The notes beneath the pieces were generated by a model. That model saw only the letters and a program-made list of their open reading frames with translations, was not told the DNA's origin and did not search any database. Made by a program: the position numbers and the translations under genes. DNA of 64,000 nucleotides, taken from contig NZ_NOYI01000024.1 in the NCBI RefSeq assembly GCF_002258785.1, forward strand, positions 124,001-188,000. Direction: 5' to 3'. Source of the stretch: Rhodococcus sp. 06-235-1A. GTDB taxonomy: Bacteria; Actinomycetota; Actinomycetes; Mycobacteriales; Mycobacteriaceae. Below are positions 8,543-17,431 of this stretch, piece by piece. Numbering within the stretch: position 1 is the stretch's first letter; each line of letters begins with the position of its first letter.

Positions 8543-11077
8543 CTAGAACGGCGGCTCATCGGTTTCTTCGGCGATTGGTCCTGTTTCCGGCTCCGGGCTC
8601 TCGGGCGGGTCGGGGTAGGCGATGATGCCGGATCGTCTCGGTGTGGTGGGGATGTGTGGTCTCAGGTCGTTGCCGAGGATGGGTACGACTGTTCCGTTGG
8701 CGGGCAGAGTGATTCGGGTGGTCTTCGAGGCGGATCGCCAGAGTATTGCGCCGCCGGGGAGCATGACGGCTTTCCAGTAGCCGGCGGTTTTGCCGGTGTG
8801 GTGGAACTCGCAGAGGCACTGGAGGTTGTTGACGGTGGTCCAGCCGCCGCTTAACGGGTTGGCGTGGTCGAAGGCGATGATGTGGTCGAGCTGGCAGCGG
8901 TCGGCGGGGCGGTGGCAGCCGGGGAAGCGGCAGTGTCGGTCGCGGAGGCGAACTGCTGCGGTGGTGAGGGCATCGGGTCGGTAGATCAGGGCCCGGTCGG
9001 TGAGGGGGTCGCGGGGTACTGATGTGCCGAGGGTGGGGTCGGCGGCGATGGCGGCTTCGAGTGCAGCGGCGAGGGAGGCGGTGCCGAGGTAGATGCCGGA
9101 GGCGGTGCAGCCGGTTCGGTTGCCTGAACGCCCAAGGCCAGCGTGATTCAGCGCAGGGCGGTTCAGGGCGGCGCGGGTCCGTGTCGAGAGGTCGAGGGCA
9201 GAGCTGTGCCGTGTGCCCCTGCCGACTGGGGTGTGGGTGCAGAACAAGGCTGCGGCGGAGGTCAGTGACTGTGTTCGTCGTGGACTGTCTGCGCATCCTC
9301 CGGTCTCGGGTGGAGCTGGATCGGACGCTGAATGGGCAGGGGTGTCCTCCGTCTGGCCCTTCATCGGATCCGGTGACGGCGTTGTCTCCGGTTCCGGCGC
9401 GAGAACTGTTCCCTGAGTGGGGCTTGAAGTCGGTGATGGTCCAGTTGTCGACGGGACCGTCCTGGTTTGCTCGGGTCGATCTGAAGCAGAGCGTGTTTCG
9501 GTTCGATCGGATGATCTACCGGTCTCCGGCATCGGTATCGACGCAGGTGCTTGTGCAGGATCCGGTGTTCGATGTGATTCGCCGGTCGGGACGGGTGTCG
9601 AACTCGATGCGCCGACCGCACCTCGCGCCGATGCTGCATGCGATGGTGCTGGATCGGAGCCACGGTCGGGATCTGTTCCCGGGTCGGACGCAGATCCCGC
9701 TGCCGTCGGCGGTGCTGATGCAGGCGTGGATGCGGTTGCCGTCACGCTGGTCGGCGAGGGCGAGGGCGAGGGCGAGGGCGAGGGTGAGGTGGTCGCGCTC
9801 GCTACCAGCGCGCCTGTCGGAGAGGGCGCAGGGGTAGGCGATGCTGCGGTGGCGGATTCGCTCGCCGGTTCCGCATTCGGAATGGTGCTCGCACCGGTAT
9901 CGGTCTCGGTGCCCGTGGTTGCGCAGGACCCGGCCTCGGTCTCGGTGACCGTTGCCCGCGTCTCGGGCGAACCGGTGTCGGTGATCGTGCGGTCCGTTGC
10001 CTCGTGTGTTGTCGAGTCGGTGCTCGTCGTTGATGCCGTTGCCGAGTCGGCGTCCGTGTCCGTGTCCGCGTTCGTTGTCGCCGCATCAGCATCTTCGTCC
10101 GGATCCGACCTCGAGTCCGACTCCTGCTTGGGATCTCTCGGTGTCCGTTCCCAATCCCCCGTTTCCGGGTTCTGAACAGCCAGTCCGAGTTTCTCGGCGA
10201 GGGTGATCGCTTCGGTCAGCAGGACCTGCCACTGACTGTTGCGTGCAAGTTCTCGGGCGAGGTCGGGGTCGATGGAACCATGACCGGCCAGATACGCCGG
10301 GTTCGCGAGCAGCCCGATGAGGGTGGCGATATCGACGGTGATCATCGTCAACGGCACCCGACGATCCGGCAATGCCACATCCTTTTTCGGACAATCCTCC
10401 CGTTGGCACAGGCATTCCAGTCGGGGTTCACCGTGCATGCGCGCCATGAACGCATCACACAGGCGCTCTTGTTTACCGCGGGGGTCTTTCGGGCACAGGG
10501 TGTCGGCCATTTCTTCGAGGAGTTGCCATGCGGCGGCGGCTTCGGGTCCAGTCAGCTCGGCTCGGATCCGGGTGAGTTCCCCAGCAGGAGTGTAGGTCAC
10601 GGTGCGGAACTTGTTCGCGAACTCCCGCAACGCTGCTGCTTCCTCGGGCGCGACCCGCACCAGGATGTCCCAGATCTCCTTCTCGAGCGGGCCCGGTGAC
10701 GACCGGCGGGCCGCCTCGACCACTTCGTTCTCGACCGACCTGACGATCTCGTCGGAGAGGTTGTCGAGGATCCGGCATGCGGTCCGCACCCGCGCAAGGT
10801 CGACCTCACCGGTCTCGAACGCCGCCCGCAGCAGCGGGAGTCGGGTGTGCAAGGCGACGGCGACGGAGACGTACGATTCGGCGACAGTTGCGGAGCATCC
10901 CAATGCGATGGCCATTTCGGTGCGCCCGTATCGGCTGTAATGCTTGTGCTTGGTGTCGAGGCTGATCCAACTCCGATGGACGTCGTAGCAGGCGGAGATC
11001 TTGCGGGCCGCCTGCCGATTCTCCTCACGCGCGGCCGCGGTCAACGCCTCCAGTGACACAGCTGGCAGTGCACCCAT
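8543..11077 (-). CDS. DUF222 / HNH endonuclease (13E12-type) with long low-complexity insert
   Basis: 844 residues, roughly twice the usual size. The N-terminal ~310 residues are a DUF222 domain (LDTKHKHYSRYGRTEMAIAL, VALHTRLPLLRAAFETGEVD). A central ~330 residues are almost only Thr, Ser, Asp, Pro, Ala and Glu, with Asp/Thr and Ser-Pro repeats. The C-terminal ~170 residues hold an HNH nuclease: CRFPGCHRPADRCQLDH, then NNLQCLCEFHH, with both zinc-type cysteine/histidine pairs intact. Family members are common and multicopy in Rhodococcus and mycobacteria; their function is unsettled and some are thought mobile. The start at 11077 gives the standard family N-terminus. No flanking repeats were seen to mark it as a recent insertion. 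Confidence 0.88.
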   Translation of the reverse strand: MGALPAVSLEALTAAAREENRQAARKISACYDVHRSWISLDTKHKHYSRYGRTEMAIALGCSATVAESYVSVAVALHTRLPLLRAAFETGEVDLARVRTACRILDNLSDEIVRSVENEVVEAARRSSPGPLEKEIWDILVRVAPEEAAALREFANKFRTVTYTPAGELTRIRAELTGPEAAAAWQLLEEMADTLCPKDPRGKQERLCDAFMARMHGEPRLECLCQREDCPKKDVALPDRRVPLTMITVDIATLIGLLANPAYLAGHGSIDPDLARELARNSQWQVLLTEAITLAEKLGLAVQNPETGDWERTPRDPKQESDSRSDPDEDADAATTNADTDTDADSATASTTSTDSTTHEATDRTITDTGSPETRATVTETEAGSCATTGTETDTGASTIPNAEPASESATAASPTPAPSPTGALVASATTSPSPSPSPSPSPTSVTATASTPASAPPTAAGSASDPGTDPDRGSDPAPSHAASARGAVGASSSTPVPTGESHRTPDPAQAPASIPMPETGRSSDRTETRSASDRPEQTRTVPSTTGPSPTSSPTQGTVLAPEPETTPSPDPMKGQTEDTPAHSASDPAPPETGGCADSPRRTQSLTSAAALFCTHTPVGRGTRHSSALDLSTRTRAALNRPALNHAGLGRSGNRTGCTASGIYLGTASLAAALEAAIAADPTLGTSVPRDPLTDRALIYRPDALTTAAVRLRDRHCRFPGCHRPADRCQLDHIIAFDHANPLSGGWTTVNNLQCLCEFHHTGKTAGYWKAVMLPGGAILWRSASKTTRITLPANGTVVPILGNDLRPHIPTTPRRSGIIAYPDPPESPEPETGPIAEETDEPPF
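9755..9784. repeat. Hexanucleotide microsatellite (CGAGGG)x5
   Basis: Five perfect CGAGGG units inside the low-complexity part of the DUF222/HNH gene. On the coding strand they encode Ser-Pro dipeptides. Unit length is a multiple of three, so slippage would change linker length without a frameshift. Confidence 0.8.
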
Positions 11078-11544
11078 CTTTCACCCCCCGGTGAGCAACA
11101 TTTCAGAACGTGCGTTCGAACTGAAAGAAGACTAACCCGGGCCACCGACAGAAACGGAAGCGCAGACTCGGCAGGTCTTACTCACCACCCCGAGCAGGAC
11201 AAATCAGCCGAGGTCGAACTCAGAACGTCGTGACCTGAGCCTCTACATCGATCACATCGACGGCCGTCCCGAACAGGCGGGCCATACGCGAGGTACCCGT
11301 CGCCTTGCCCACCTCGTTCAGCGTCTGCTCTGCAATCGTTCGCGTGCTCGTTCCCCCGACTAACCACCACAGTGTCCACCCAAGATCCTGGAGTCCCGCA
11401 CGCTCGCGAAGATCCCAACAGAGATAACCGAGAAGTACAGGCTCAGTCGATCTTTCACCGGTGGTTGTATCGGCCCGGATCCGAGAGAGAGACAGGTCGT
11501 GGTGTCAGGATCGATCGGATCCTGACACCACGATCGCCATCGGT
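11078..11544. other. 467-base intergenic stretch with one coding-like open frame
   Basis: Between the DUF222/HNH start and the acyl-CoA dehydrogenase stop. It holds the likely DUF222 promoter and the hairpin at 11495-11535. On the minus strand a frame without stop runs from 11504 to TGA at 11220; it reads protein-like near its end (GLQDLGWTLWWLV, then AEQTLNEVGKATGTSRMARL) but has no ATG or GTG near its beginning. It may be a decayed gene remnant or chance in GC-rich DNA. Confidence 0.3.
11495..11535 (-). terminator. Strong hairpin after the acyl-CoA dehydrogenase gene
   Basis: Perfect 14-base arms GTGGTGTCAGGATC (11499-11512) and its complement (11518-11531) with a five-base loop, extended by further pairs on both sides. 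It begins ten bases after the stop of the dehydrogenase at 11545. No U-tract follows, as is common for actinobacterial terminators. Confidence 0.7.
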
Positions 11545-12810
11545 CTAGGCGTGCTCGGGTACAGACAGTCGATTCTCGGCTGCGGCGAGTGAGTCGAATC
11601 CGTCTGCCTTGAGCAGGTTGTGGACGTTGCGCCGTCGGACGCCCATGTTGCCTCCGTCGTACACCGGGAAACACAGGACGTCTTCCATGATCGCAGCGAT
11701 CGGTGTCAGGTTCGTGTATGCATCGACGCCGACGAGACGCATGGCGTCGTACACCACCTGCACGGCCGTCTCGGATGCAAAGATCTTTACCTCGTTGGCC
11801 AATTCGCGGTCACGCCCGCCGGTACGGTCGAAATGATCGGCTGCCTTCCACGCAAAGTAGCGGACCGCCTCGATGCGAGTCTTGATGTCCACCAACATGT
11901 ATCCGGCGTTCTGATACTCGATGACCGGTACCGGACCTGACCGATGGTCGGTCTTGGCGAACTGCAGAGAACAGTCGAACGCAGCTCGCATCCTGCCCAC
12001 GCACGCGGCAGCAATGGACGAGCAGGTCCAGGAGAAGGCGGTGGCGACGATGTCCAACCCGTCGCCCGGCTTGCCGATGAGGTTGCCGACCGGCACCCGC
12101 ACGTCGCGAAATTCCACCCGCGGCGAGTTGGTGGCGCGGTGTCCGATGGTGTCGATCATGTCGGTGATCTCGACCCCTGGCGTTCCCTTCTCCACGACGA
12201 TGACGGCCAGCGACTCCGACGGTGGCAGCGCAGGATCGGTGCGGCACACCACGCTGATCAAGTCGGCACCCTGACCGTCCCAGCCGGAAGCATTGGTGGT
12301 GTAGTGCTTGGCACCGTTGATGACCCACTCGTCGCCCTCGAGTCGCGCGAAGGTCCGAATTCCGACGGTCGGGTCCTCCGAGTCGTAGTTGGCCCCACCG
12401 GTCACCTCGGTGTATGCGATCGCGGCCAGTCGAGGCTCGCCGTCGCAGAACAGCGGGAGCCAGCGATTCTTCTGTTCCTCGGTGCCGAAATTGATGATCG
12501 GGTTGAGTCCCAATCCGGTGCCGAGCAACGCAGTGGGAGTGTTGATGTCGACCCGAGCGAGTTCCTCGGCCGCGAGCGCGAAGGTCAGGTTGTCGAAGTA
12601 CGCGCCGCCGTATTGATCGGGAACCAGTCCCTTGACGAATCCGAGACCTGCCAACTGCTTGTAGACCGGCTGCAGTGCGTAGAAGCGATCCTCCGGCCGC
12701 GGCAAGGATGAGATAGCGGCCGCCACTTCGCTCAGGATGTCGTCTGCCACTTGCCGCGCTTGCATGCGCACGGCCATCTGCTCGGGGCTGAGCTCGAAAC
12801 TCAGGGTCAT
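11545..12810 (-). CDS. Acyl-CoA dehydrogenase family protein
   Basis: 421 residues from ATG 12810. Acyl-CoA dehydrogenase layout: N-terminal helical domain (MTLSFELSPEQMAVRMQARQ), a middle beta domain with AYTEVTGGANYDSEDP and INGAKHYTTNASGWDGQGAD, and a C-terminal helical domain ending near GGNMGVRRRNVHNLL. FAD is the cofactor and the electron acceptor is normally ETF. The substrate cannot be told; the C-terminal segment is not the usual YEGT-type, so atypical acyl substrates or a non-dehydrogenase role are possible. An AraC regulator lies 147 bases upstream on the same strand and is the obvious candidate controller. A strong hairpin ends the transcript. Confidence 0.85.
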   Translation of the reverse strand: MTLSFELSPEQMAVRMQARQVADDILSEVAAAISSLPRPEDRFYALQPVYKQLAGLGFVKGLVPDQYGGAYFDNLTFALAAEELARVDINTPTALLGTGLGLNPIINFGTEEQKNRWLPLFCDGEPRLAAIAYTEVTGGANYDSEDPTVGIRTFARLEGDEWVINGAKHYTTNASGWDGQGADLISVVCRTDPALPPSESLAVIVVEKGTPGVEITDMIDTIGHRATNSPRVEFRDVRVPVGNLIGKPGDGLDIVATAFSWTCSSIAAACVGRMRAAFDCSLQFAKTDHRSGPVPVIEYQNAGYMLVDIKTRIEAVRYFAWKAADHFDRTGGRDRELANEVKIFASETAVQVVYDAMRLVGVDAYTNLTPIAAIMEDVLCFPVYDGGNMGVRRRNVHNLLKADGFDSLAAAENRLSVPEHA

Positions 12811-12957
12811 GTGAGACTCCTCGATGTCTGTCCTGGTGGGGTGAAGAACGGAATCGGGCGACGCTGCCCTGCACACCATGTTTCATGGGCCGACGTGTCC
12901 GGGTCTTGTATCGGACTGCGCCATGATCGGTACCGTTCTGCACATTCGGACAGAGCG

Positions 12958-13974
12958 TCATCCCTGAGCCAGCTGCAGTACTTCCCCTGTCCTCACCGAC
13001 GCGCGATATTCGACCGGGCTGCATCCGAAGCGCAATCGAAAGGTCTTGGCCAGATGCGCCGAATCCGAGAATCCCCACGCTGCAGCGATCGCGCCGATCG
13101 ATCGATCGTCACGTGAATCGGCAAGCTCACGACGACACGCTTCGACCCGATGCTCACGGACGACAGCACCGAAAGTCGTTCCAGCCCTCTCGAACAGGGC
13201 ATGAAGGGTGCGAACCGATACCCCTACGTGGCGGGCTGCCTCGGTGGCGGGAACTCGGCCGAAGGGAAGCCGGGAATCGATGTATCGAACTGCGGACACC
13301 CGGAGTACTTCGTCGGTCTGCACAGAGGATCCGGCACCCCGTTCGGCCGTCCCTCCCAGCACCGCACGGAGCAGATCGACATGGGCGGCACCGACCATCT
13401 GTCGCTCGGTGGGTTGCAGCGAGGAATCGGTTTGCCAGGTCTCCACCATCAACGAGCTGAGCAAGCGAGCCGAGCCCGACGAGCTCGAAAAACGCCGCGC
13501 AGTAGTCGCTGCCGACGGGCCGACCACGTCTGCCAGCAGAGGGCGCGGCAGTCGGAAAGACAGCACTCGCCACAGTTCGTCGTTACCCGGCTCGACGAAC
13601 TCGAGCCGGTACGGGCGAGTCGAATCTACGATGGCGAATTCGCCTCGGGAGACGGTGCACTGCCGCCCGTCCTGAGTGGTCGTGCACTGCCCGTCCAATT
13701 GCAGGTTGACAAAAACGACGTCCTCGTCGGCTCGGGCAACCTCACGTTTTCCGTGGTCGATTCGCTGTGTGCAGGAAGCAATCTCCGCTGCATTGCCACC
13801 CCCGATCGCCGCCGAGCGCACCCACCCGGGAAGTCCGGAGCTCGAGAAACTGCGTTCGACGTGGTCCCGGGATCGCCACGGCGCCAGCGGGGTGAATGCC
13901 TGGCAGAGGACGTCGGCCCAATAGCTCATCTGATCGGCCGGACCGAGTCCCCTGGTTGTCCAATATGACGTCAT
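12958..13974 (-). CDS. AraC-family transcriptional regulator
   Basis: 338 residues from ATG 13974, preceded by GGAG six bases away; the frame extends upstream to 14070 without a better site. The N-terminal part is an AraC-binding-like cupin domain (QLDGQCTTTQDGRQCTVSRG, FAIVDSTRPYRLEF). The C-terminal ~100 residues hold two helix-turn-helix units, ATEAARHVGVSVRTLHALFE and IAAAWGFSDSAHLAKTFRLR, ending in the conserved FGCSPVEYRASV. It sits between moeA (upstream) and the acyl-CoA dehydrogenase (downstream), same strand. It shares layout with the other AraC gene at 17.4-18.5 kb. Ligand unknown. Confidence 0.85.
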   Translation of the reverse strand: MTSYWTTRGLGPADQMSYWADVLCQAFTPLAPWRSRDHVERSFSSSGLPGWVRSAAIGGGNAAEIASCTQRIDHGKREVARADEDVVFVNLQLDGQCTTTQDGRQCTVSRGEFAIVDSTRPYRLEFVEPGNDELWRVLSFRLPRPLLADVVGPSAATTARRFSSSSGSARLLSSLMVETWQTDSSLQPTERQMVGAAHVDLLRAVLGGTAERGAGSSVQTDEVLRVSAVRYIDSRLPFGRVPATEAARHVGVSVRTLHALFERAGTTFGAVVREHRVEACRRELADSRDDRSIGAIAAAWGFSDSAHLAKTFRLRFGCSPVEYRASVRTGEVLQLAQG

Positions 13975-14106
13975 GATGCACTCCGCGCTAGGTTCGAGTG
14001 CACCCACGGTAGGCCTTGGGCGTAAGCCATCCGAGGCGTTTGCGTTACTAAATTCGTGCACTCTCCTCACACCGACGCGAGAGTCGCGGAGAGGTTCCCC
14101 GCGCCT

Positions 14107-15369
14107 TCAGATGCAGGTACCTCGCCGCGTCGACGCGACCGAGTCCAGCATCCATGCGGGATACTCGCCCGGAGGGCCGAGGCCGCCGTCGGAGGGCGGG
14201 ACCACGATCACACAGTTGGCATGGGCGAGCGCACCGACCGAGTGCGATCGAATGATCGCGGTGCTTTCACCGTCGACGACGCCCAACATCACCCGAGGTA
14301 TCGGCGAGGCGGGAACCGTCTCCCCATCCACCCTGACCGTTCTCATCGTTCTGTCCGCCTGTGGGTTTCGCAATGCCGCCACGATCACCGGCCGGACGAA
14401 CAATTCGTACGAGACCAACGCACTGACCGGGTTTCCGGGCAGACACACGATCGGCGTTCCGTCGACTTTCCCGCACGCCTGAGGTTTGCCCGGTTTCACT
14501 GCTACCGAGACGAATTCGACCTCCTGGCCCCGCAGTGCGAGCCGAATCACCTCTTCGGTACCCGCACTGATCCCGCCGGTGGTGACGATGACGTCGGCAA
14601 CCTCGGCGCATCGGGCCAGTGCCGCCCGACACGCGTTCACGTCGTCGGCAACGGCCGGTTCGAGGTGAACGTCGGCACCACACCGAAGCAGATCGGCGAC
14701 GAGCATCGCCGAGTTGACGTCGTGGCATTCGCCCCGCTCGAGTTCTGTCCCGACAGCTCGAATCTCGGATCCTGTCGAGAGCACCGCCACGACCGGGGCC
14801 GACTCGACCAGCACACGAGTGCGGCCGAGGGCAGCCAACACACCGACCTGCGCGGGAGTCACCACCGTGCCGGCCCTGACGGCAAGGTCGCCGACCTCGA
14901 AGTCCGACGCACGACTGCGGACGTTGCTCTTGGAGTCGACCGAGTGAATCGTCACCTCCTCTACTCCGAACGCCTCGACGAACCCGCTGGTCACTTCGAC
15001 CGGAACGACCATGTCTGCTCCCAGCGGGACTACGGCACCGGTCATGACCTGTACCGACTCGCCCGAACGAACGTGTAGCGGTGCCGGTTGTCTCCCTGCG
15101 ACACTGCACGCGGAGACGAGCAACCGGACGGGCAGACGTTCCGGACCGACGACATCGGCAGCACGAACGGCGAATCCGTCGACCGCCGAATTGTCGAATG
15201 CCGGCAGTGCGCGGTCGGCAACGACATCCTCGGCCAGCACCGCACCCACCGCGTCGCCGATCGGCACGGAACGTGCCTTCGCAGCTATTCCCAGTTTCCC
15301 TATCGCACAACGATGTTGGTCCACCGTTCGGAGAGGGGCAGGAACGATGTCGACCGTCGTCGACATCAT
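14107..15369 (-). CDS. moeA: Molybdopterin molybdenumtransferase MoeA
   Basis: 420 residues. MoeA inserts molybdate into adenylated molybdopterin. Seen: the N-terminal DRALPAFDNSAVDGFAVRAA segment, the MPT-binding domain with VIVTTGGISAGTEEV, and CLPGNPVSALVSYELFVRPV near the C-terminal domain. Its start overlaps the moaD stop, so it is the last gene of the moaE-moaA-moaD-moeA operon. It supplies Moco for the molybdopterin oxidoreductase at 19.8-22.0 kb and other Mo enzymes. Confidence 0.93.
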   Translation of the reverse strand: MMSTTVDIVPAPLRTVDQHRCAIGKLGIAAKARSVPIGDAVGAVLAEDVVADRALPAFDNSAVDGFAVRAADVVGPERLPVRLLVSACSVAGRQPAPLHVRSGESVQVMTGAVVPLGADMVVPVEVTSGFVEAFGVEEVTIHSVDSKSNVRSRASDFEVGDLAVRAGTVVTPAQVGVLAALGRTRVLVESAPVVAVLSTGSEIRAVGTELERGECHDVNSAMLVADLLRCGADVHLEPAVADDVNACRAALARCAEVADVIVTTGGISAGTEEVIRLALRGQEVEFVSVAVKPGKPQACGKVDGTPIVCLPGNPVSALVSYELFVRPVIVAALRNPQADRTMRTVRVDGETVPASPIPRVMLGVVDGESTAIIRSHSVGALAHANCVIVVPPSDGGLGPPGEYPAWMLDSVASTRRGTCI

Positions 15370-15608
15370 CCGCCGGAGATCGGGGGTAGGACCGCGATTT
15401 CATCGGTATCGCAGCACGGAGAATCCTCTGCCCGCGCGAGAGACTGCCCGTTGATCCAGATCCTGGACACGGCCAGCACATCCGCAAAGGATGCGCCGTA
15501 TCTTCCGACGGCGGAGTCGAGCACCTCTCGAACCGACGATCCGGGAATCTCCCGCGACGCCTCACCTGCTATCTGACGTGCCGCAGCGAACATCACCAAT
15601 TCGGCCAT
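15366..15608 (-). CDS. moaD: MoaD, molybdopterin synthase small subunit
   Basis: 80 residues, ubiquitin-like fold, ending in the required Gly-Gly (AVLPPISGG). The C-terminal glycine is made into a thiocarboxylate and gives sulfur to cyclic pyranopterin in the complex with MoaE. Starts 18 bases after moaA and overlaps moeA by the four-base stop/start. Confidence 0.93.
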   Translation of the reverse strand: MAELVMFAAARQIAGEASREIPGSSVREVLDSAVGRYGASFADVLAVSRIWINGQSLARAEDSPCCDTDEIAVLPPISGG

Positions 15609-15626
15609 ACGATCACCAGTCTCCGA

Positions 15627-16652
15627 TCATCCACCGATGTAGGACATTTCGATGCGATCTCGCACCGGCCCGTCGTTCGTTCCCGCTCGGAGTTCCGAAT
15701 AGCGATCATCGCGTTGCAGCCACAGCGTGGACAGGCGTTCGACGAGGTCGTCCTGCGACGCCTCCGAGCGCAGCAACGCACGTAGGTCGGTGCCGGTGGA
15801 GGAGAACAGACAGGTGTACACCTTTCCATCCGCGGACAACCGTGCACGAGTGCAGGATCCGCAGAACGGTTCCGAGACGGACCCGATCACACCGATCTCG
15901 CCGCCACCGTCGAGATACCGGTACCGAGTCGCCACTTCGCCGTCGTACTCCGCATCGACCGGTGCCAGCGGATAGACCTGTCCGATCGTCTCCACTATCG
16001 AGTCGACGTCGACAACCTCGGACAACTCCCACCGATTCGTTGCCCCCACGTCCATGTACTCGATGAAGCGCACCACGACGCGGGTGCCTCTGAACCGCTC
16101 GGCCAGAGCCAGAATGGAACCTTCGTTGACTCCGCGACGCACCACGACATTGACCTTCACCGGCGACATTCCGGCCCGCACCGCCGTGTCGATTCCGTCG
16201 AGCACGGTCTGCACGGGTACCCGGGTGTCACTCATCCGAGCGAACGTTGCCGGATCCGTCGAATCGAGGCTGATGGTCACGCGCCCCAAACCCGCGTCGA
16301 CCAAGGCTGCTGCGTGGGCACCGAGCAGAGAACCGTTGGTGGTCATCGCCAGATCGATACCGTCGATGGCACTCAATCGTTCGACGAGCGTGACGATTCC
16401 GGCGCGCAGCAGAGGTTCGCCACCGGTCAGGCGCACTTTACGAATACCGATGGCGGCGGCGGCGCGGGCGACTCTCTCGATCTCGTCGAACGACAGCAAT
16501 TTCCCTTTGTTCAAGAATTCGTGGTCCGGACCGAATTCGGCCCGGGGCATGCAGTAGACGCAGCGGAAGTTGCACCGGTCGGTGACGGAAATACGTAGAT
16601 CCCGAAGTGGTCGCCCTCGAACGTCTCTCGTGCCGGGCCCGACGTCACTCAC
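15627..16652 (-). CDS. moaA: GTP 3',8-cyclase MoaA
   Basis: 341 residues from GTG 16652; this GTG overlaps the moaE TGA (GTGA), which fixes the start over the longer open frame. Radical-SAM cluster cysteines at 27, 31 and 34 (CNFRCVYC), RLTGGEPLLR, a C-terminal cluster motif CGSCTRARLSADGKVYTC, and the C-terminal Gly-Gly needed for catalysis (SYIGG). First step of Moco synthesis from GTP. Its partner moaC is not in the window. Confidence 0.95.
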   Translation of the reverse strand: MSDVGPGTRDVRGRPLRDLRISVTDRCNFRCVYCMPRAEFGPDHEFLNKGKLLSFDEIERVARAAAAIGIRKVRLTGGEPLLRAGIVTLVERLSAIDGIDLAMTTNGSLLGAHAAALVDAGLGRVTISLDSTDPATFARMSDTRVPVQTVLDGIDTAVRAGMSPVKVNVVVRRGVNEGSILALAERFRGTRVVVRFIEYMDVGATNRWELSEVVDVDSIVETIGQVYPLAPVDAEYDGEVATRYRYLDGGGEIGVIGSVSEPFCGSCTRARLSADGKVYTCLFSSTGTDLRALLRSEASQDDLVERLSTLWLQRDDRYSELRAGTNDGPVRDRIEMSYIGG

Positions 16653-17215
16653 GAAGCGACACCGCACGTGAGCGGCGACCACTGCGAGGCTGCCTGTTCG
16701 ACAGTCTCGATCTGCACACCTGACTCCACCCAAGACTGGGCAGCGGCGCGCTGTTCGAGCTTCCACACCGGAACGCACGCCTTGAGAACGTCGATGCAGA
16801 ACTGGGCCGCCAGGAATGCGTCCACGCGATGGCCCGAGGACACGCAGACCAGGACGCTGGCCTCACCGACTGCGACGGATCCGATCCGATGCAGCAGGGC
16901 GATGCGTCCGATTCCGGGCCAACGCCGTTGGGCTACCTCCGCAATCTCCAGTAGCCGCCCACGAGCGGCCGACTCGTAGGACTGGTAGTCGATCGCCACG
17001 ACCCCGTCTGCACGCAGACCCGCGATGTCCTTCGAGTACTCGCGAACCACCCCGGTGAAGGTGACCAGGGCTCCGCACCGCGGCAGTGTTGCCCACTCGA
17101 TCGCGGCCTCGACCGACAGCTCGTCGGAGGTCACGGCGACACGCACGTCAGCCGCACGGGATTCGCTGCCGTTCGTTTTCTCGTCGCTGTGTAGGACAGT
17201 GTCGACTTCGCCCAC
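16649..17215 (-). CDS. moaE: MoaE, molybdopterin synthase catalytic subunit
   Basis: 188 residues from GTG 17215 with AAAGGGG six bases upstream; longer than usual MoaE (about 150) because of an N-terminal polar extension and a C-terminal tail. Core motifs: CGALVTFTGVVREYSK, YESAARGRLLEIA, LHRIGSVAVGEASVLV, and the catalytic-loop segment CVPVWKLEQ. Converts cPMP to molybdopterin with MoaD. First gene of the Moco operon; an AraC regulator gene is divergent across about 216 bases. Confidence 0.93.
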   Translation of the reverse strand: MGEVDTVLHSDEKTNGSESRAADVRVAVTSDELSVEAAIEWATLPRCGALVTFTGVVREYSKDIAGLRADGVVAIDYQSYESAARGRLLEIAEVAQRRWPGIGRIALLHRIGSVAVGEASVLVCVSSGHRVDAFLAAQFCIDVLKACVPVWKLEQRAAAQSWVESGVQIETVEQAASQWSPLTCGVAS

Positions 17216-17431
17216 GGCGCACCCCTTTCGTTCGTCCTACCTCAGGATGGTCGAGACATGTGCACGTCACTTGACCGCCAGCGACCGTTAGTTGACCTGC
17301 AGAGACTGCCGCATGCAGATGTGATCGCACTTTCCGGCATTGTTACGAACAGCGCATCAACCGGAAACATTGCGGGTTAATCTCGAAGAAAGCTCCTGCA
17401 TCGCCGTGAGCGTCTACGACAAGGGGTCCCC

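Noticed and set aside
8543..11077. Long plus-strand frames opposite the DUF222/HNH gene with Ser/Arg-rich products
   Set aside because: They mirror the low-complexity part of the minus-strand gene, have no family motif or ribosome site, and vanish outside it.
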